The translations under genes were made by a program, and so were the position numbers. Shown one piece after another: positions 57,041 to 64,000 of a stretch of 64,000 bases of DNA. The DNA lies in contig NZ_UYJA01000002.1 in NCBI RefSeq assembly GCF_900618535.1, positions 434,001 to 498,000 on the forward strand, in the 5' to 3' direction. How positions within the stretch are numbered: the first letter of the stretch is position 1; the number at the start of each line of letters is the position of its first letter. The DNA comes from Pseudomonas bubulae (GTDB lineage: Bacteria; Pseudomonadota; Gammaproteobacteria; Pseudomonadales; Pseudomonadaceae). Under the pieces are notes generated by a model. The model had not been told where the DNA came from. It searched no databases and saw nothing but the letters and a program-made list of their open reading frames with translations.

Positions 57041-58330
57041 GTGAGCAAGTCTTTGCAAGCCATTCGTGGCATGAACGACATCCTGCCGGAGCAGACGCCT
57101 CTGTGGCGCTACTTCGAGAGCAAGGTTTCGCGTTTGCTGGATAACTACGGTTACAAGCAGATCCGCATGCCAATCGTCGAATTCACCGAGCTGTTCAAAC
57201 GCTCGATCGGTGAAGTGACCGATATCGTCGAAAAAGAGATGTACACCTTCGAGGACCGCAACGGCGATTCGCTGACGCTGCGTCCTGAGGGAACTGCGGC
57301 GTGCGTGCGTGCGGTGCTTGAGCACGGCATCACCGGTGGTGGCCAGGTGCAAAAACTCTGGTACATCGGCCCGATGTTCCGTCACGAGCGCCCGCAAAAA
57401 GGCCGTTATCGCCAGTTCCACCAGATTGGCGTCGAGGTGTTCAACCTCGATGGTCCGGACATCGATGCCGAACTGATCGTGCTGACCTGGCGCCTGTGGG
57501 GCGAGCTGGGTATCCGCGATGCGGTCAAGCTCGAACTCAACAGCCTGGGCACCAGCGAAGCCCGTGCGCGCTATCGTGCCGCCCTGGTCGAGTATTTGTC
57601 CTCGCGTCTGAGCGAACTTGACGAAGACAGCCAGCGTCGCCTCAAGTCCAACCCGCTGCGTGTGCTCGACACCAAGAACGCCGATACCCAGGCGGTTCTG
57701 GTGGATGCACCGAAACTGGTGGACTACCTGGACGAAGAGTCCCGCGTGCATTTCGAGGGCCTCAAGGCTCGCCTCGATGCCGCCGGCATCCCGTACACGA
57801 TAAACCCGAAGCTGGTTCGTGGCCTGGACTACTACAGCAAGACCGTATTTGAATGGGTAACCGACAAACTGGGCGCCCAGGGCACCGTGTGTGCGGGCGG
57901 TCGTTATGATGGCCTGGTCGAGCAGATGGGCGGCAAGCCTACTGCCGGTGTCGGTTTTGCCATGGGCATCGAGCGCCTGATCCTGCTGCTCGAAACCCTT
58001 GAGCAGATCCCCGAAGAAATCGCACGTCAGGTCGATGTTTACCTGTGTGCTTTCGGCGAAGCCGCCGAACTGGCAGCCCTGGCTTTGAGCGAACGCGTTC
58101 GTGATCAACTGCCAAACCTGCGCCTGCAGATCAATGCCGGTGCGGGCAGCTTCAAAAGCCAGTTCAAAAAGGCTGACAAGAGCGGTGCACTGTTTGCGCT
58201 GATCCTGGGTGACGACGAATTGGCCCAGCAAGTGGTAGGTGTAAAACCCCTGCGTGGCCAGGGCGAACAACAAACGATTGCCTGGGATGCTCTAGCCGAG
58301 CACTTGGCCACCTGCATCGTGCAGGGTTGA
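57041..58330 (+). CDS. hisS: Histidyl-tRNA synthetase
   Basis: The 429-residue class II synthetase shows [16 protein letters not shown], the motif 2 region [23 protein letters not shown], the histidine motif [15 protein letters not shown], and motif 3 [17 protein letters not shown] at 57041 is the start, after AAGGA. Confidence 0.97.
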   Translation: MSKSLQAIRGMNDILPEQTPLWRYFESKVSRLLDNYGYKQIRMPIVEFTELFKRSIGEVTDIVEKEMYTFEDRNGDSLTLRPEGTAACVRAVLEHGITGGGQVQKLWYIGPMFRHERPQKGRYRQFHQIGVEVFNLDGPDIDAELIVLTWRLWGELGIRDAVKLELNSLGTSEARARYRAALVEYLSSRLSELDEDSQRRLKSNPLRVLDTKNADTQAVLVDAPKLVDYLDEESRVHFEGLKARLDAAGIPYTINPKLVRGLDYYSKTVFEWVTDKLGAQGTVCAGGRYDGLVEQMGGKPTAGVGFAMGIERLILLLETLEQIPEEIARQVDVYLCAFGEAAELAALALSERVRDQLPNLRLQINAGAGSFKSQFKKADKSGALFALILGDDELAQQVVGVKPLRGQGEQQTIAWDALAEHLATCIVQG

Positions 58331-58370
58331 AGCTGCAAAACAGCCGATTTAGCGAATAAGGAGTGTTGGG

Positions 58371-59012
58371 GTGTCGAGTAACGAAGATGATCAGCTGGGC
58401 GAGTTGAAAGACTGGTGGCAGCGCAACGGCAAACCCCTGCTGACTGGCGGCTTGCTTGCGCTGGTAGTGGTGTCCGGCTGGCAGCTCTGGCACAAATATC
58501 AGGCGAATCAGTCGCAAGGTGCGTCGGTTCTCTACCAACAATTGCTTGAAACCACGCTCACCCCTGACGGCAAGCCGGATGTGGCCCGCGTGGCGGATCT
58601 GGCCAACAAGCTGAAAAGTGAATACGCAGGCACTGCCTATTCGCAATTTGGCGGCCTGTTTGTGGCCAAGGTGGCGGTGGACAACGGCAAGCTTGATGAC
58701 GCGGCTACCGAGCTGAAAGTCATTGTCGACAAGCCGGCCAATGCCACTCTGGGCGAAGTGGCGCGTCAGCGTCTGGCTCAGGTACTGGCCGCACAGGGCA
58801 AGGTTGACGATGCCCTGAAGCTGCTGGAAGGCGACTCGGACAAGGCATTCCTGGCCAGCCGTGAAGAACTCAAGGGCGACCTGCTGGTGCAGCAGGGCCG
58901 TACTGACGATGCGCGTGCAGCCTACGAGAAGGCCAAGGCCGGATTGTCGGATGAAGCAGCAGTAGGCGGCTTGCAAATCAAGCTCGATGACCTGGCCAAA
59001 GGGGATGCGTGA
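58371..59012 (+). CDS. yfgM: YfgM-family TPR ancillary translocon protein
   Basis: The 213-residue protein has one membrane segment (about 24-42, LTGGLLALVVVSGWQLW) and periplasmic TPR-like repeats (AGTAYSQFGGLFVAKVAVDNGKLDDAATEL and following). YfgM works with PpiD at SecYEG and influences periplasmic chaperone traffic. GTG at 58371 follows AAGGAG. bamB overlaps or directly follows. Confidence 0.9.
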   Translation: MSSNEDDQLGELKDWWQRNGKPLLTGGLLALVVVSGWQLWHKYQANQSQGASVLYQQLLETTLTPDGKPDVARVADLANKLKSEYAGTAYSQFGGLFVAKVAVDNGKLDDAATELKVIVDKPANATLGEVARQRLAQVLAAQGKVDDALKLLEGDSDKAFLASREELKGDLLVQQGRTDDARAAYEKAKAGLSDEAAVGGLQIKLDDLAKGDA

Positions 59013-59013
59013 C

Positions 59014-60156
59014 GTGATGCGATGGAAACATGCAGCATTGCTGGCTCTGGTCGTTTTGGCCGCGGGTTGCAGCAGCAACAGCAAAAAAGAATTGCCACCG
59101 GCGGAGCTGACCGACTTCAAAGAAGAAGTCGTGCTGCAAAAGCAGTGGAGCCGCTCGATCGGTGACGGTCAGGGCAAAACCTACAACATGCTGGTTCCGG
59201 CTGTTGAAGGCAATAATATCTACGCTGCTGACGTAACGGGCGTGGTGATGTCTCTGGACCGCATGAACGGCGACGTTGAGTGGAAAAAAGACCTCGATCT
59301 GCCTGTTTCCGGCGCAGTTGGCCTGGGCTATGGCCTGGTCATGCTTGGCACCTTGCAAGGTGACGTGATTGCCCTGGATTCCAGCACAGGCGAAGAAAAA
59401 TGGCGCTCTCGCGTTAACAGCGAAGTGCTTGCACCTCCTGCGACCAACGGTGATGTGGTGGTGGTACAGACTCAGGACGATCGTCTGATCGGTCTGGATG
59501 CTGACACCGGCAATCAGCGCTGGACGTATGACAGCACGCCGGGCGTGCTGACCCTGCGTGGTACGGGGGCGCCACTGGTGACCAATCACCTGGCCATCGG
59601 CGGTTTGTCGACCGGTAAAGTGGTCGCCCTGGATACGCGCAACGGCGTGCCTGTGTGGGAGCAACGTGTTGCCATCCCGCAGGGTCGCTCCGAGCTTGAA
59701 CGCATTGTCGATATCGACGGTGGCCTACTGTTGTCTGGCGGTACACTGTACGTCGCCAGCTACCAGGGCCGCATGGCGGCACTGGACATGGAATCGGGTC
59801 GCGTGCTCTGGCAGCGTGATGCTTCCAGCTATGCAGGTGTCGCCCAAGGTTTCGGCAGCGTCTACGTCAGCCTGGCGTCGGGCACTGTAGAAGGCGTTGA
59901 CGAGCGTTCGACCACCTCGCTGTGGAGCAATGATGCTCTGGCACGCCGCCAATTGTCGGCTCCAGAGGTCTTCTCCAGCTATGTGGCAGTCGGTGACATG
60001 GAAGGCTATCTGCACCTGCTCAGCCAGGTCGATGGTCGTTTCGTGGGCCGTACCCGCGTTGACAGTGATGGCCTTCGGGCACGTCCGCTGGTGGTCGGTG
60101 ACATGATTTACGTGTTTGGTAACAGCGGCAAACTGGAAGCCCTGACCATTCGCTAA
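59014..60156 (+). CDS. bamB: Outer membrane assembly lipoprotein BamB
   Basis: The 380-residue beta-propeller lipoprotein has lipobox LVVLAAGC and about eight PQQ-like blades (GVVMSLDRMNGDVEWKKDLD; GDVIALDSSTGEEKWRSRVN; DRLIGLDADTGNQRWTYD). It supports BamA in barrel insertion. Three nearby starts are possible (ATG 59005, GTG 59014, ATG 59017); 59014 is best spaced from AAAGGGG. Confidence 0.94.
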   Translation: MMRWKHAALLALVVLAAGCSSNSKKELPPAELTDFKEEVVLQKQWSRSIGDGQGKTYNMLVPAVEGNNIYAADVTGVVMSLDRMNGDVEWKKDLDLPVSGAVGLGYGLVMLGTLQGDVIALDSSTGEEKWRSRVNSEVLAPPATNGDVVVVQTQDDRLIGLDADTGNQRWTYDSTPGVLTLRGTGAPLVTNHLAIGGLSTGKVVALDTRNGVPVWEQRVAIPQGRSELERIVDIDGGLLLSGGTLYVASYQGRMAALDMESGRVLWQRDASSYAGVAQGFGSVYVSLASGTVEGVDERSTTSLWSNDALARRQLSAPEVFSSYVAVGDMEGYLHLLSQVDGRFVGRTRVDSDGLRARPLVVGDMIYVFGNSGKLEALTIR

Positions 60157-60239
60157 GGCGTCTATGCTTGAGGCTCTAGGGCCTCGGGCAGCCTTGCTCT
60201 GGCAAGGTTTGCGGCACATTTGTGCTGTTCCGAACTCTG

Positions 60240-60262
60240 GCCGCTGCCTTGCAGCGGCTTTT
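60240..60262 (+). terminator. Terminator between bamB and der
   Basis: GCCGCTGC, loop CTT, GCAGCGGC, followed by TTTTG. An additional CCTTGC/GCAAGG hairpin lies at 60192-60207. Confidence 0.65.
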
Positions 60263-60294
60263 GTATTTTCTGAAATAACGAAGTGGAGAGCCGC

Positions 60295-61764
60295 ATGGTT
60301 CCCGTAATCGCCCTGGTGGGCCGACCAAACGTCGGCAAGTCCACCTTGTTCAACCGCCTGACCAGGACTCGTGACGCCATCGTCGGCGACTTGTCCGGTC
60401 TGACCCGTGATCGCCAATACGGTGAGGCCAAGTGGCAAGGGCGTTCCTACATTCTGGTCGACACCGGCGGTATCTCCGGTGACGAGCACGGTATGGACGA
60501 AAAAATGGCCGAGCAGTCGCTGCTGGCCATCGAAGAAGCTGACGTCGTTCTGTTCCTGGTAGATGCAAAGGCGGGTTTCACTGCCGCTGACCAGATGATC
60601 GGCGAACACCTTCGCAAACGTAACAAGCGCTCCTACGTGGTGGCCAACAAGGTCGACAACATCGACCCGGACATGGCTCGCGCCGAGTTCGCGCCGCTGG
60701 GTATGGGCGATGCAATCCCGATCGCCGGTGCCCATGGCCGTGGTATCACGCAGATGCTGGAAATTGCCCTGAGCAACTTCCCGCGTGACGAAGAAGAGCC
60801 GGAAGACGGCGAAGAAGAAGTTGTTCTCGAAGGTGAGGAAGCCAAGCGCATTCCGGGCCCTAGCGAAAAAGACGGCATCAAGATCGCAATCATCGGTCGC
60901 CCGAACGTCGGTAAATCGACCCTGGTCAACCGCATGCTTGGTGAAGACCGGGTAATCGTCTATGACCAACCGGGTACCACTCGCGACAGTATCTACATCC
61001 CGTTCGAGCGTAACGACGAGAAGTACACGCTGATCGACACCGCCGGTGTGCGCAAGCGCGGCAAGATCCACGAAGAAGTTGAAAAATTCTCCGTGGTCAA
61101 AACCCTGCAAGCGATCAAAGACGCCAACGTGGTGATCTTTGTGATGGACGCCCGTGAAGGCGTGGTTGACCACGACCTCAACCTGTTGGGCTTTGCCCTG
61201 GAGGCCGGTCGGGCTCTGGTTATCGCGATCAACAAGTGGGACGGCATGACCCCTAGCGAGCGCGAGTTCGTCAAGGTCGAGTTGACCCGTCGCCTGTTCT
61301 TCGTCGACTTCGCCGATATCCACTTTATCTCGGCGCTGCACGGCACTGGCGTGGGTAACCTGTACCAGTCGGTGCAAAACTCCTTCAAGTCGGCGGTTAC
61401 CCGCTGGCCGACCAACCGCCTGACCCAGATTCTGGAAGATGCGGTTAGCGAGCACGCGCCACCGATGGTCAACAGCCGCCGGATCAAGCTGCGTTATGCC
61501 CACTTGGGTGGTGCCAACCCGCCGATTATCGTGATTCACGGTAACCAGGTTGAGAAGGTGCCGAAGTCTTACGTCCGTTATCTCGAAAACACCTACCGTC
61601 GCGTCTTGAAGCTGGTCGGTACGCCGATCCGCATCGAGTTCAAAGGTGGCGAGAACCCGTACGAAGGCAACAAGAACTCGCTGACCGACCGTCAGGTCAA
61701 CAAGAAACGTCGCATGATGTCGCACCACAAGAAAGCCGAGAAAAATCGCAAAGACAAGCGCTAA
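60295..61764 (+). CDS. der: Ribosome-assembly GTPase Der (EngA)
   Basis: The 489-residue protein has two GTPase domains, with P-loops [12 protein letters not shown] (about 9-20) and [12 protein letters not shown] (about 202), each with switch II DTGG/DTAG and NKVD/NKWD motifs. A KH-like C-terminal domain ends in a Lys/Arg-rich tail ([20 protein letters not shown]). It acts in 50S assembly. ATG 60295 gives [11 protein letters not shown]; a GTG 12 bases upstream is in frame. Confidence 0.97.
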   Translation: MVPVIALVGRPNVGKSTLFNRLTRTRDAIVGDLSGLTRDRQYGEAKWQGRSYILVDTGGISGDEHGMDEKMAEQSLLAIEEADVVLFLVDAKAGFTAADQMIGEHLRKRNKRSYVVANKVDNIDPDMARAEFAPLGMGDAIPIAGAHGRGITQMLEIALSNFPRDEEEPEDGEEEVVLEGEEAKRIPGPSEKDGIKIAIIGRPNVGKSTLVNRMLGEDRVIVYDQPGTTRDSIYIPFERNDEKYTLIDTAGVRKRGKIHEEVEKFSVVKTLQAIKDANVVIFVMDAREGVVDHDLNLLGFALEAGRALVIAINKWDGMTPSEREFVKVELTRRLFFVDFADIHFISALHGTGVGNLYQSVQNSFKSAVTRWPTNRLTQILEDAVSEHAPPMVNSRRIKLRYAHLGGANPPIIVIHGNQVEKVPKSYVRYLENTYRRVLKLVGTPIRIEFKGGENPYEGNKNSLTDRQVNKKRRMMSHHKKAEKNRKDKR

Positions 61765-61790
61765 CCGCGCAAGCTCAAAGCGTAATGAGA

Positions 61791-61813
61791 AAGGGTCCGA
61801 AAGGACCCTTTTT
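61791..61813 (+). terminator. der terminator
   Basis: AAGGGTCC, loop GAAA, GGACCCTTTTT: an 8-bp stem with tetraloop and T-run, 27 bases after the der stop. Confidence 0.92.
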
Positions 61814-61887
61814 CGTGTCAGGCGTTTGGGCTATCCTCGGTGGGTCCTGTGCCGCAGTCAGTGCCGGGAACTCAACAGGGAACGGCC

Positions 61888-63036
61888 ATGATCACCAGCA
61901 AGTTGCCGAACGTCGGCACCACCATCTTCACGCGCATGTCGCAGCTCGCGGCAGAAACCGGCGCACTCAACCTGTCTCAGGGGTTCCCTGACTTCGATGG
62001 CCCGCAGGCGTTGCGTGATGCAGTTGGCCAGCACATTGCCAGTGGCCATAACCAGTACTCCCCAATGACCGGCCTGCCTGCGTTGCGTCAGCAAGTGGCG
62101 GCCAAGATCGCCCGTAGCTATGGCGCACAGGTGGATGCTGACACTGAAGTGACCATCACCCCCGGCGCTACCCAGGCTATTTTCTGCGCCATTCAGGCCG
62201 TGATTCATGCTGGCGATGAAGTCATTGTGTTTGATCCGTGCTACGACAGCTACGAGCCTTCGGTCGAACTGGCGGGTGGCCGTTGTGTGCATGTGCAGTT
62301 GGGGTTGAATGACTTTTCGATAGACTGGCAAAAGCTTGAAGATGCGCTGAGCCCGCGCACGCGCATGATCATTCTCAACAGCCCGCACAACCCCAGTGGT
62401 GCCTTGATCAGCCGTGCCGAGCTTGACCAGTTGGCCCGCCTGATTGCTGATCGGGATATCTACCTCATCAGCGATGAGGTGTACGAACACCTGGTGTTCG
62501 ATGGCGTGCCCCATGTCAGTGTTTTGTCCCATCCTGAACTGTACGATCGTGCATTCGTGGTCAGCTCTTTCGGCAAGACGTATCACGTTACGGGCTGGAA
62601 AACCGGTTATGTCGTGGCACCGCCGGCTCTGACCGCCGAATTGCGCAAGGTTCACCAGTACGTCAGTTTTTGCGGGGTCACTCCCCTGCAATATGCATTG
62701 GCTGACTTTATGAGTGCCCACCCCGAGCACGTTGAAGAGTTGCCCGGGTTTTATCAGGCCAAGCGAGACCTGTTTTGTGATTTGCTGAACCCATCGCGTT
62801 TTACTTTCAAACCGGTGGCAGGGACGTATTTCCAGTTGGTGGATTACTCCCGAATTCGTCCGGACCTCAATGATGTCGACATGGCGGTGTGGCTGACCCG
62901 TGAGCATGGTGTAGCCACCATTCCGGTGTCGGTGTTCTACCAGGCCCCGCCCGCAGGGCAACGGCTGGTTCGACTGTGTTTTGCCAAACGCGAGGAGACG
63001 CTGCGTGAAGCAGCAGAGAAACTATGCGTGATCTAA
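61888..63036 (+). CDS. PLP-dependent class I aminotransferase (YbdL/glutamine transaminase K-like)
   Basis: The 382-residue enzyme has LSQGFPDFDGPQALRDAV, YSPMTGLPALRQQVA, VTPGATQAIF-type ITPGATQAIFCAI, NSPHNPSGALIS, DEVYEHLVFDG and the PLP Lys in SSFGKTYHVTGWKTGY. This is the YbdL/kynurenine-oxoglutarate aminotransferase group that prefers methionine, glutamine and aromatic amino acids. ATG 61888 is preceded by CAGGGA. Its stop overlaps the omega-amidase-like gene by 13 bases, so the keto acid product is probably handed to that enzyme. Confidence 0.85.
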   Translation: MITSKLPNVGTTIFTRMSQLAAETGALNLSQGFPDFDGPQALRDAVGQHIASGHNQYSPMTGLPALRQQVAAKIARSYGAQVDADTEVTITPGATQAIFCAIQAVIHAGDEVIVFDPCYDSYEPSVELAGGRCVHVQLGLNDFSIDWQKLEDALSPRTRMIILNSPHNPSGALISRAELDQLARLIADRDIYLISDEVYEHLVFDGVPHVSVLSHPELYDRAFVVSSFGKTYHVTGWKTGYVVAPPALTAELRKVHQYVSFCGVTPLQYALADFMSAHPEHVEELPGFYQAKRDLFCDLLNPSRFTFKPVAGTYFQLVDYSRIRPDLNDVDMAVWLTREHGVATIPVSVFYQAPPAGQRLVRLCFAKREETLREAAEKLCVI

Positions 63037-63815
63037 AGGGATTACCCGATTTAAACGTAGCGCTGGTGCAAACCACGCTGGCCTGGCATGACCCTCAGGC
63101 CAACTTCGATCATTTCGACGAGCTGCTCGAGCAGGCTGTTGGCGCTGACCTGGTGGTCTTGCCTGAGATGTTCACCACCGGCTTCAGCATGGAGTCCAGT
63201 ACCCTTGCTGAGCCCGAAAGCGGCCCGACCACCGAGTGGCTGCGCAAGCAGGCACAAAGGCTCAATGCCGTGGTGACGGGCAGCGTGATTGTGCTCGCGG
63301 CGGATGGCAGCCACCGCAACCGCCTGTTGTGGGCGCGTCCGGATGGCGAAGTGCTGCATTACGACAAACGCCACCTGTTCCGAATGGCCGGTGAGCATGA
63401 GCATTTCACTCCGGGTGAGCGTCAGGTCCAGTTTGAGGTCAAGGGCTGGCGTGTTCGCCCGCTGATTTGCTATGACCTGCGCTTCCCGGTGTGGAGCTGC
63501 GACCCCCATGACACCGACCTGTTGCTGTACACCGCCAACTGGCCGGGTGCGCGGCGGTTGCACTGGAACCGTTTGCTGCCGGCGCGGGCCATCGAAAACC
63601 TGTGTTATGTCGCGGCGGTGAACCGGGTGGGCACGGACGGCAAAGGTCTGGTGTATACCGGGGACAGTCATATCCTCGATTTTCAGGGCGAGTCGCTGCT
63701 CAGTGCAGGGGAGGCGGACGGGGTGTTTACCATGAGCCTGAATGCGGGCGAATTGGGTGCTTACCGCGAGCGCTTCCCGGCCAACCTGGATGCGGACAGT
63801 TTTGATCTGCGCTGA
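63024..63815 (+). CDS. Nitrilase-superfamily omega-amidase (YafV-like)
   Basis: The 263-residue protein has the catalytic triad Glu (VVLPEMFTTGFSM, about 48), Lys (HYDKRHLFRMAGEH, about 115) and Cys (PLICYDLRFPVWS, about 155). The FTTGFSM and GEHEHFTPG signatures fit the YafV/Nit2 omega-amidase branch. It hydrolyses 2-oxoglutaramate or 2-oxosuccinamate. It overlaps the transaminase gene, matching the glutamine transaminase-omega-amidase pathway that regenerates methionine from its keto acid. Confidence 0.85.
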   Translation: MRDLKGLPDLNVALVQTTLAWHDPQANFDHFDELLEQAVGADLVVLPEMFTTGFSMESSTLAEPESGPTTEWLRKQAQRLNAVVTGSVIVLAADGSHRNRLLWARPDGEVLHYDKRHLFRMAGEHEHFTPGERQVQFEVKGWRVRPLICYDLRFPVWSCDPHDTDLLLYTANWPGARRLHWNRLLPARAIENLCYVAAVNRVGTDGKGLVYTGDSHILDFQGESLLSAGEADGVFTMSLNAGELGAYRERFPANLDADSFDLR

Positions 63816-63854
63816 TTTGTAGAAGCAGTTATCAGCTTGTGTGTACGACGTAAA

Positions 63855-63946
63855 CCTGTGGGAGCGTGGCTTGCCCGCGATGGCATCACCGCGGTCTGCC
63901 TGCCAAATCGCGCCGCCTGAATCGCGAGCAAGCCCGCTCCCACAGG
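63855..63946. repeat. REP doublet
   Basis: CTGTGGGAGCGTGGCTTGCC and GCGAGCAAGCCCGCTCCCACAG are inverted arms around a 45-base centre, downstream of the omega-amidase gene. Confidence 0.88.
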
Positions 63947-63974
63947 GGCTGGTGATTGCCGGTCATGATGCAAT

Positions 63975-64000
63975 AAAAAGCCCCCAGGGTTCTCACCTTG
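63975..64000 (-). terminator. Possible partial terminator at the right edge
   Basis: On the minus strand CCTGGGGGCTTTTT looks like the right arm and T-run of a terminator for a minus-strand gene beyond the window. The left arm is not visible, so this is tentative. Confidence 0.3.

Noticed and set aside
59725..61728. Very long open frame (over 660 codons) on the strand opposite bamB and der
   Set aside because: It lies antisense to two universally conserved genes, is rich in His/Gln/Arg as expected of a GC-rich shadow frame, and has no family motif.

Overview
The window is chromosomal DNA of a Pseudomonas, most like the P. fluorescens/P. putida side of the genus. This is inferred from gene order and repeats, not from a database search. 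Three things point there: the block tRNA-Leu/queA-tgt-yajC-secDF/suhB/trmJ-cysE-iscRSUA-hscBA-fdx-iscX/ndk-rlmN-pilF-rodZ-ispG-hisS-yfgM-bamB-der, the many 'TGTGGGAGCGGGCTTGC' REP doublets between transcription units, and the mix of aromatic-soil-type catabolic, efflux and MocR loci. No prophage, insertion sequence, CRISPR array or rRNA was seen. The two halves differ: bases 1-37,500 are accessory metabolism and transport, and 37,600-64,000 are conserved housekeeping genes.

Bases 1-4,303: the 3' part of a translationally coupled export operon (ABC ATPase, FtsX/MacB-type permease, TolC-like outer membrane protein, HlyD-type adaptor). It looks less GC-rich than its surroundings and probably serves an unseen product gene upstream. 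Bases 4,433-10,450: an all-minus locus of MFS carrier, amidase-signature hydrolase, OprB-like porin and MocR regulator, presumably for uptake and hydrolysis of an unknown amide. Bases 10,465-15,329: a tripartite drug efflux operon (HlyD/EmrA, DHA2 MFS, NodT-type outer membrane lipoprotein) divergent from a CecR/TetR repressor.

Bases 15,370-22,856: a compact taurine-nitrogen locus. It holds tauABC importer, MocR-type TauR, taurine aminotransferase, TauE-family exporter and a sulfoacetaldehyde-reductase-like SDR. The set predicts import of taurine, removal of its amino group, reduction of sulfoacetaldehyde to isethionate and export of the sulfonate. A CTGGATCTAA-type box recurs at both divergent promoters, once within a 68-bp near-palindrome. 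Bases 23,787-32,192: a hexuronate/aldonate cluster (IclR regulator, KDG kinase, enolase-superfamily mannonate dehydratase, RspB-like dehydrogenase, ExuT-like carrier, UxuB, UxuA), with KdgR-like operators at the divergent promoter. It carries two unrelated D-mannonate dehydratases. Bases 32,280-37,477: an NmrA-type oxidoreductase with divergent LysR regulator, an Lrp regulator with divergent LysE exporter, a DUF924 protein, a cytochrome c and two small unknown proteins.

Bases 37,600-64,000: tRNA-Leu(CAA), queuosine synthesis (queA, tgt), the Sec accessory genes (yajC, secD, secF), suhB, trmJ-cysE, the full isc Fe-S assembly operon behind two IscR-type sites, ndk, then a long run covering 23S rRNA methylation, pilus and cell-shape proteins, isoprenoid synthesis, histidyl-tRNA synthetase, BAM lipoprotein and the ribosome GTPase Der. 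It ends with an overlapping aminotransferase/omega-amidase pair. The points most worth following up are the taurine-to-isethionate locus with its palindrome, the export operon at the left edge, the amidase/porin/MocR locus, the paired mannonate dehydratases, and a conserved-looking stem-loop between iscS and iscU.
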